From positions 1-52,062 of IMG/VR virus record IMGVR_UViG_3300031576_000061: DNA of 52,062 nt; one strand, 5' to 3'. Below, one piece after another: positions 48,465 through 52,062 of the stretch (position 1 is its first letter; each line of letters starts with the position of its first letter). The translations under genes were made by a program, and so were the position numbers. The DNA is from a virus. Under the pieces are notes generated by a model. That model worked only from the letters and a program-made list of their open reading frames with translations, had not been told where the DNA came from and made no database searches.

Positions 48465-48632
48465 TACCGGCAGCCCTAAGGCAATACGAACAGCCTGCAC
48501 CTTTAGGATGAGTATACTATGTATCGCATAGATTTGCTTGGCGCGGTTGCCGGTCGCCTCGCGCCACGCGAAGTAGACTTGACGCTCGTGGTCGGTGGTC
48601 TGATCCAGGAAAGCATCAAGCGCCGTCATCAT
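48462..48632 (-). CDS. Hypothetical small helical protein
   Basis: 56 residues; ATG overlaps the previous stop (ATGA). MMTALDAFLDQTTDHERQVY, then RAKQIYAIHSILILKVQAVR: two amphipathic helices. Function unknown; directly upstream of the MoxR gene. Confidence 0.55.
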   Translation of the reverse strand: MMTALDAFLDQTTDHERQVYFAWREATGNRAKQIYAIHSILILKVQAVRIALGLPV

Positions 48633-48814
48633 CGCGCCACCGCCAGCGAAACCCATGTACTGTGTGTGGCTTCCCACCAAGACCAGCTTACCGCGGTTGG
48701 AGTGGCCGTGAGGATCAGTTCGTTGTCCCCTGCGCGAAAGGACAGTGTTTGAGTATCAACCGTCCCGAAGACTCCAAACCACAGCGGCGTGATCCCACTC
48801 CTGGATAATATCAT
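48629..48814 (-). CDS. Hypothetical beta-rich small protein
   Basis: 61 residues from the ATG overlapping the preceding micro-gene stop (ATGA). SGITPLWFGVFGTVDTQTLS, LILTATPTAVSWSWWEA: likely a small barrel. A GTG start nine codons upstream is less likely because of the overlap pattern. Confidence 0.5.
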   Translation of the reverse strand: MILSRSGITPLWFGVFGTVDTQTLSFRAGDNELILTATPTAVSWSWWEATHSTWVSLAVAR

Positions 48815-48936
48815 CGCGAGGAGCCCTGCATCCGCAACCACTTGCTCAGGTTCATGATGCGCCGATAGACAGGCCGCGCCTCGTCGCGTTGAGCCCAGCC
48901 CTTCAGGCCCTTAAGTTTAGCTTGTTTAGCGGTCAT
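48811..48936 (-). CDS. 41-residue basic micro-protein
   Basis: MTAKQAKLKGLKGWAQRDEA then RPVYRRIMNLSKWLRMQG. Strongly basic and helical; start preceded by GGTGA. Both ends overlap neighbouring genes by 4-11 bp, as in the rest of the cluster. Unknown function, perhaps nucleic-acid binding. Confidence 0.5.
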   Translation of the reverse strand: MTAKQAKLKGLKGWAQRDEARPVYRRIMNLSKWLRMQGSSR

Positions 48937-49093
48937 GTGGTTTCACCAAAGCAACGTACAACAAGCTCCATCCAAAGCTATCCGGCAAGGCATAGAGCCC
49001 GCCATACCACTTGACGAGAGTCAGTTGATACGAAAGCTGGTCCGTCTTCGAGACGGCACGGTAGACCCGTTCACCGACGTATTCGTAATGCAT
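48926..49093 (-). CDS. Hypothetical small protein
   Basis: 55 residues. MHYEYVGERVYRAVSKTDQL, then YQLTLVKWYGGLYALPDSFG: compact beta-like, rich in Tyr and Trp. The ATG follows AAAGAAGTAAC right after the preceding stop. Not recognised. Confidence 0.5.
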   Translation of the reverse strand: MHYEYVGERVYRAVSKTDQLSYQLTLVKWYGGLYALPDSFGWSLLYVALVKPHDR

Positions 49094-49094
49094 G

Positions 49095-49316
49095 TTACTT
49101 CTTTGAGGGAAGCACGGTCACGAAAACGCAGCGCTGCGTTTGCTGCGTGTCGTTTGGAGGAAGCGGCGGCTCTACGTGAGTGTCCTTGTTCTGCGCTTCT
49201 TTAATCGCCGTGTGGACCCTGACACACTCAGCCTGTGTAGCATACGCGTATTCCTCCGATAGGCCGATCCCCATTGAGCCGTCTGACATTATGATGAATA
49301 ACGCAATCATCCACAT
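49095..49316 (-). CDS. Two-Cys micro-protein, copy D
   Basis: 73 residues, ATG with GGGAGGTGTGTG upstream. MWMIALFIIMSDGSM, YATQAECVRVHTAI, EPPLPPND and RCVFVTV reproduce the plan of the three rightward-arm genes at 29655-30224; EPPLP is shared with copy A and SDG with copy C. Hydrophobic N-terminus, probably exported. Function unknown. Confidence 0.65.
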   Translation of the reverse strand: MWMIALFIIMSDGSMGIGLSEEYAYATQAECVRVHTAIKEAQNKDTHVEPPLPPNDTQQTQRCVFVTVLPSKK

Positions 49317-49346
49317 CACACACCTCCCTGTTACTCCTTCATGTCG

Positions 49347-49508
49347 TTAGAAACACGTGATGGTCGTCAGGCCTCCGTCTGTACAGATCGTGCACGTCTT
49401 GTACTGTCCGTTATCGAATATCACAATCGTCTGACACTGCGCGAGGGCGAGTCCTGGCATTACACTGAATAACCCAAAGAATAGCACAGCCATGAGTAAG
49501 GTACGCAT
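49347..49508 (-). CDS. Exported Cys-rich micro-protein
   Basis: 53 residues, ATG behind AGAAGGGGGTAAAACG. Signal peptide MRTLLMAVLFFGLFSVMPG ending in ALA, then a mature domain of about 30 residues with four Cys (QCQTIVIF, KTCTICTDGG, TITCF). Likely disulfide-bonded in the periplasm. Function unknown. Confidence 0.6.
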   Translation of the reverse strand: MRTLLMAVLFFGLFSVMPGLALAQCQTIVIFDNGQYKTCTICTDGGLTTITCF

Positions 49509-49530
49509 CGTTTTACCCCCTTCTATAGTA

Positions 49531-49563
49531 CTATATAACTTAAGTTATAACTTAAGTATATAG
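49531..49563. promoter_or_regulatory. AT-rich near-perfect palindrome
   Basis: CTATATAACTTAAG, centre TTATAA, CTTAAGTATATAG: two arms of 13-14 bases with a single extra A. It lies in the only sizeable gap of the micro-gene cluster, 23 bp upstream of the exported Cys protein gene. Candidate operator with an embedded -10-like TATATA/TATAGT, or a terminator-like RNA element. Confidence 0.45.
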
Positions 49564-49571
49564 CCGGTTAA

Positions 49572-49685
49572 CTACCGTGTCATGAACGCCACCAAGGCCA
49601 GCAAGAGCACGACCACGTAATCGGCTGGGCTGTGGGCATTCACAATCAAGTACGCCAGAACGGCGACAACAAAGATGGTGAGCAT
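49572..49685 (-). CDS. 37-residue membrane micro-protein
   Basis: ATG after GGAGGTGTATA and overlapping the previous stop by one base. Two short hydrophobic stretches (TIFVVAVLAYLIVNA and VVVLLLALVAFM) could form a hairpin. Function unknown. Confidence 0.5.
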   Translation of the reverse strand: MLTIFVVAVLAYLIVNAHSPADYVVVLLLALVAFMTR

Positions 49686-49807
49686 TATACACCTCCATGG
49701 CCCAGTAACAAGGGCCTGAGCACGAGGGCAAAGAACACCTCGGCCAGGATGTACCCGACCACCATCCCAGCGAGTACAATCGCCAGCATGGTTACAATTT
49801 TCGCCAT
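49685..49807 (-). CDS. 40-residue membrane micro-protein
   Basis: MAKIVTMLAIVLAGMVVGYI followed by a second hydrophobic region. Start overlaps the preceding stop (TGATG) and the stop overlaps the next start (TAATG). GGGGGGAAG lies upstream. Confidence 0.5.
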   Translation of the reverse strand: MAKIVTMLAIVLAGMVVGYILAEVFFALVLRPLLLGHGGV

Positions 49808-50001
49808 CACTTCCCCCCTCGGATGTAGGTTGTGAGCCGCGCTATAATCCCCTCAACCTCCATGAACTCAACCTTGTCATTTCGAGCCCGTAAGTATACC
49901 AAGTAGCGCTCTAGGGCGTCAAGCACAATCTGTGCCTCAGGCCTGGTCAGCCGTGAGTACGGGCAGACCAGCGGGATGATCTGATCGGCAAAGGTGAACA
50001 T
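49807..50001 (-). CDS. Hypothetical small protein
   Basis: 64 residues; ATG in the stop of the previous gene (TGATG). FTFADQIIPLVCPYSRLTRP, then a helix (EAQIVLDALERYLVYLRAR). Not recognised. Confidence 0.55.
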   Translation of the reverse strand: MFTFADQIIPLVCPYSRLTRPEAQIVLDALERYLVYLRARNDKVEFMEVEGIIARLTTYIRGGK

Positions 50002-50177
50002 CACTCGACCACCCCCGGCCATTCATTCATGAATTGTCGTGCTTCTTCGAGGTCAGACGCGCACAGGGAACATAGCGCGCCGGAATCCTTCACAGGTACG
50101 TGACACGTCGGACATTCAGGCTTCTGTAATTCGTCAAGGATATCAAACACTTTGGCGAGCATTTCAAACTGTTCCAT
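50001..50177 (-). CDS. Zinc-ribbon micro-protein
   Basis: 58 residues from the ATG with AAGGAGACGATC upstream; the longer frame to 50294 overlaps another gene. Helix MEQFEMLAKVFDILDELQ then CPTCHVPVKDSGALCSLC, a Cys4 zinc ribbon, then an acidic helix. Confidence 0.6.
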   Translation of the reverse strand: MEQFEMLAKVFDILDELQKPECPTCHVPVKDSGALCSLCASDLEEARQFMNEWPGVVE

Positions 50178-50331
50178 GATCGTCTCCTTGTGGCTCATAG
50201 GAGTGAATGGGTTCGAGTGTTTCAAGGATAAACGTCCCGCAGGTGCAGGTCGAGACAGCGACACACGCGTTGAGACTCTGTAGTTGCTGCTCATGTGAGC
50301 CGCAGTTGAAACAGGCCGTGTCGGTTATCAT
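50164..50331 (-). CDS. Zinc-ribbon micro-protein
   Basis: 55 residues, ATG overlapping the upstream stop (ATGA) behind GAAGGGGGTCCT. CFNCGSHEQQ and CTCGTF provide a Cys-X2-Cys plus Cys-X-Cys site. Overlaps the next gene by 14 bp. Confidence 0.55.
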   Translation of the reverse strand: MITDTACFNCGSHEQQLQSLNACVAVSTCTCGTFILETLEPIHSYEPQGDDHGTV

Positions 50332-50573
50332 AGGACCCCCTTCCGGTTAAAGATGCGTCGTAACCCGCCTGGGCTATTACGTAACTCTTCCAAGAGCGTA
50401 TCGACGATGTTAGTCCGTGGCTCCAAGGGCTTCAAGGGAGGCCAGTACCGCGCGCCGCAATTGAGGCAATACATATTCCACGCGCGCTCGTCACTGTACT
50501 CGTGGTCGGCGCATAACTCGTGTACAAGCAGCCCCTGACAGCGGAGGCAAGCGTCTCGTTTGGTGGTCCTCAT
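50328..50573 (-). CDS. Zinc-ribbon protein
   Basis: 81 residues; ATG overlaps the stop of a 17-codon ORF (ATGA). ACLRCQGLLVHELCADH and YCLNCGARYWPP form the metal site, followed by a helical, basic tail (RRIFNRKGVL). Function unknown. Confidence 0.6.
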   Translation of the reverse strand: MRTTKRDACLRCQGLLVHELCADHEYSDERAWNMYCLNCGARYWPPLKPLEPRTNIVDTLLEELRNSPGGLRRIFNRKGVL

Positions 50574-50623
50574 TTCTCGCACACGTGCGGTCGGATCATG
50601 GTCGCCACTTCTTCCTTACGCAT
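50570..50623 (-). CDS. 17-codon ORF, possible leader peptide
   Basis: MRKEEVATMIRPHVCEK, with AAGGGGGTCACT before the ATG. Its stop overlaps the start of the zinc-ribbon gene, whose own ribosome site is poor. It may be a micro-gene or serve to deliver ribosomes to the next start. Confidence 0.4.
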   Translation of the reverse strand: MRKEEVATMIRPHVCEK

Positions 50624-50633
50624 AGTGACCCCC

Positions 50634-50819
50634 TTATATCCGAAACCTCACCTTCCCATCTCTCCAATCCTCATAGAACCAGCATATGACATCCGTGGAC
50701 TGCGCCCCATCGCATGGATAGACACGAAGGACTTCGGCTTGAAGCGTATCTCCATCCAAGATGAGCCGATAGTCTACACTCGCCCAGTCGTCACCTGTCC
50801 AGATTTCATGGTTCCACAT
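50634..50819 (-). CDS. Hypothetical small protein
   Basis: 61 residues after GGGAGAAACACC. WTGDDWASVDYRLILDGDTL, then VLRVYPCDGAQSTDVICWFY: compact acidic beta protein. Not recognised. Confidence 0.6.
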   Translation of the reverse strand: MWNHEIWTGDDWASVDYRLILDGDTLQAEVLRVYPCDGAQSTDVICWFYEDWRDGKVRFRI

Positions 50820-50830
50820 GGTGTTTCTCC

Positions 50831-51130
50831 CTATAGCCTCGCATGTTCCAACACCTCCAATACCTCCGCTTTTGTCCGGTCGGGGTCATCATTCCATGTT
50901 GGCAAATAAACAACCCCAAGGATATCGCGGATCGCTTCGATTTTTCGAAAATATTCCTGCTTCGCCTTTTTAGAAAGGCCCACGCGTTTTCCCGCGCAAC
51001 TTGCCAAGACGGCCCCAACAATGCACCAGGACCACGCATCGTTACTTCGTGGTTTTGTCTCAATTCCTATGCTTGTTTTCGCGACGGCTCTTTGACACCA
51101 GCCCTTCTTAATGTAGTCGCTTGGTTTCAC
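50831..51130 (-). CDS. DUF6197-like small protein
   Basis: 99 residues from a GTG overlapping the previous stop (GTGA). YIKKGWCQRAVAKTSIG then AWSWCIVGAVLASCAGK resembles the Cys/Trp core (GWCQ-A, W-C-GA) of DUF6197 proteins from phages and actinobacteria. The C-terminus is a charged helix. Role unknown. Confidence 0.55.
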   Translation of the reverse strand: MKPSDYIKKGWCQRAVAKTSIGIETKPRSNDAWSWCIVGAVLASCAGKRVGLSKKAKQEYFRKIEAIRDILGVVYLPTWNDDPDRTKAEVLEVLEHARL

Positions 51131-51222
51131 GTGCGTTTCCCTCCATGTGGCCCGTAGAGCCCAGCAATATAGTCAAGCCAGCGCCCGAGTTTATTTTTAG
51201 TGATTTTCATTTTACGCGGCAT
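51127..51222 (-). CDS. 31-residue basic micro-protein
   Basis: MPRKMKITKNKLGRWLDYIA, then a Gly-rich end. The ATG has AAAGGAGGCGGCC, a near-perfect ribosome site. The stop overlaps the next gene (GTGA). Confidence 0.5.
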   Translation of the reverse strand: MPRKMKITKNKLGRWLDYIAGLYGPHGGKRT

Positions 51223-51236
51223 GGCCGCCTCCTTTG

Positions 51237-51302
51237 TTACCGTTTGAGCCCCCACGCAAAGAACCCCAAGAACAACGCGTGCATGGTCAGATAGAGATAC
51301 AT
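51237..51302 (-). CDS. 21-residue membrane micro-protein
   Basis: MYLYLTMHALFLGFFAWGLK behind CAGGAGGGTGAG. Single hydrophobic helix with a basic end. A strong ribosome site supports translation despite the size. Confidence 0.5.
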   Translation of the reverse strand: MYLYLTMHALFLGFFAWGLKR

Positions 51303-51303
51303 C

Positions 51304-51576
51304 TCACCCTCCTGTGTGGCCGCAACCGAGCTGCCCACATGAGCCACAATAGTCTTCTTCTGAGATCAAGGTAAGCTGGTCAGGGTCAACATAGTGTTGC
51401 CGATCGTCGCCCACCATCACAGCCACCAGCTTCCCGGTACGGCTCTCAAGGCCAGACTCTATGGTATCCTCGTCGGGCTCGGTTTGCCACCCCCACACAC
51501 GCCACGCCACGCCCTTGTAGCCTCTCACTGTATACGCGCCATCGTACTCTGGAGCATCTTCGTACGTCTGTGTCAT
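51304..51576 (-). CDS. First gene of the leftward arm, zinc-knuckle C-terminus
   Basis: 90 residues, ATG after TAGGGAGAAAGACC, about 23 bp downstream of a sigma70-like -10 box. Acidic; YTVRGYKGVAWRVWGW, then a beta region and CGSCGQLGCGH at the end. Being first after the promoter, it is a candidate early host-interaction protein; no family recognised. Confidence 0.65.
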   Translation of the reverse strand: MTQTYEDAPEYDGAYTVRGYKGVAWRVWGWQTEPDEDTIESGLESRTGKLVAVMVGDDRQHYVDPDQLTLISEEDYCGSCGQLGCGHTGG

Positions 51577-51598
51577 GGTCTTTCTCCCTACTAGGTAC

Positions 51599-51626
51599 AG
51601 TCTACCTCAATCCTTCACCGTGTCAA
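51599..51626 (-). promoter_or_regulatory. Sigma70-like leftward promoter
   Basis: On the minus strand TTGACA (51626-51621) and TAGACT (51604-51599) are separated by 16 bp. The -35 is perfect and the -10 fits at four of six positions. It lies just upstream of the first leftward gene and would be read by unmodified host RNA polymerase, as expected for early genes. Confidence 0.6.
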
Positions 51627-51875
51627 GTGCTCGATACGCTAGGAAGAGATGCAACACTTGTGCCATTAGTTGGTTTGGCCTAACCTCTTGATCGTATTGA
51701 CAACACCACCCTGTGGATAGTGGAGGGCGTGTACAAATCTGTACAAGACTGTGTGATCTCTACCATACGTGAACGATATCACTAGCTTACACTGTGACAT
51801 GAATCACACAATCAACCCACTTGTGCCTCCCTACTACGCCACCCCCAGATGTTGTGTATCATTCCTCAGTTCGTC

Positions 51876-51920
51876 GTTTATACCAAACTGATTGGAGGGT
51901 TGTGTAGTTTATACCACACT
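51876..51920 (+). repeat. Direct repeat GTTTATACCA-ACT
   Basis: GTTTATACCAAACT (51876-51889) and GTTTATACCACACT (51907-51920) differ at one base and are 31 bp apart start to start. A diverged third copy is at 238-251 and another lies on the minus strand at about 44898-44885. Candidate binding site of a phage regulator or initiator. Confidence 0.5.
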
Positions 51921-51935
51921 TGCGGGGGTGAGGTG

Positions 51936-52062
51936 GGTACCCAACAACCTCTCGCGCACTTATCCCCAAGTTATACACAGTTAGACACCGTGGCACATTG
52001 CCACTACCGGTGGTGTAGATACAGGGTTGTATCCATATTGATGGGGCATTTCGCCACACTGT
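51936..52062. repeat. Terminal direct repeat, right copy (circular overlap)
   Basis: Identical to bases 1-127. Joining the ends makes the divergent intergenic region continuous and leaves no gene broken, which supports a complete circular or circularly permuted genome. Confidence 0.95.

Larger units (their letters stand above)
51577..51935. other. Intergenic region, left half of the origin-like segment
   Basis: No supported gene. It holds a leftward promoter (51599-51626), TGTGGATAG at 51712, GTACAA/TTGTAC-like repeats near 51731-51746, TGTGTGAT/ATCACACA inverted at 51750-51757 and 51803-51810, and the TATACC repeats at 51876 and 51907. A rightward TTGACA at 51697 lacks a good -10 partner. 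Confidence 0.55.

Noticed and set aside
51936-52062. Physical terminal repeat used in packaging
   Set aside because: Too short for T7-like ends, far from terminase, and equal to a common assembler k-mer.
1-52062. tRNA genes, integrase, repressor or restriction-modification genes
   Set aside because: Searched by eye for tRNA-like cloverleaf and CCA-type ends and for the typical protein motifs; none supported.

Overview
The window is one complete circular genome of a tailed bacteriophage, about 51,935 bp. The first 127 bases are repeated exactly at the end (51936-52062), as expected for a circular contig opened at an arbitrary point. Terminase, portal, scaffold, capsid, a short-tail adaptor and nozzle pair, and three large internal virion proteins indicate a podovirus-like virion. 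No integrase, repressor or excisionase is recognisable and the DNA polymerase carries Tyr at the residue-762 position, so a virulent life style is likely. Lipoprotein signals, a T4-type lysozyme and a 3-TM holin suggest a Gram-negative host, which cannot be named from this sequence.

Layout. An intergenic region of about 710 bp spans the contig junction (51577-51935 plus 1-350). It holds DnaA-box-like sequences, iterated TGTATCCA repeats, paired TATACC repeats and a sigma70-like leftward promoter, so it looks like a combined replication origin and divergent promoter region. The rightward (+) arm, 0.4-32.0 kb, carries small genes, terminase, portal, scaffold and capsid. It continues with beta-helix, LamG and repeat-rich decoration proteins, a glycosyltransferase/acyltransferase pair, tail adaptor and nozzle, two paralogous fibres, internal virion proteins and a holin cluster. 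The leftward (-) arm, 51.6-32.2 kb, carries about fifteen tightly overlapped micro-genes and a MoxR ATPase plus VWA/metallopeptidase pair. It continues with a sigma factor, a RepA/DnaB-like ATPase, two homing-type endonucleases, a PD-(D/E)XK nuclease, a Sak4-like ATPase and a split family A DNA polymerase with a fused uracil-DNA-glycosylase domain. Lysis and cell-wall genes, an exonuclease and nucleotide-metabolism enzymes follow. The arms converge at about 32.1 kb.

How it works together (inference). No phage RNA polymerase is seen; the encoded sigma factor could redirect host RNA polymerase. Host DnaA may help open the origin, after which the phage ATPase, polymerase, nuclease and Sak4-like protein replicate and recombine the DNA. 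The diphosphohydrolase and the two deoxyribosyltransferase-like proteins may adjust nucleotide pools. Lysis functions lie on both arms.

The most unusual points are: (i) family A polymerase cut into two same-frame ORFs by a 225-nt segment carrying its own 70-codon ORF, flanked by near-identical 8-mers; (ii) the MoxR/VWA-metallopeptidase pair; (iii) a dispersed family of four micro-proteins with two Cys and a family of three lipoproteins sharing a C-LT-EEA signature; (iv) a structural-module protein made of eight 35-38-residue repeats; (v) an 8-bp inverted repeat that would bury the ribosome binding site of the replication ATPase around a recurrent TTTATACC motif; (vi) a duplicated holin tail.
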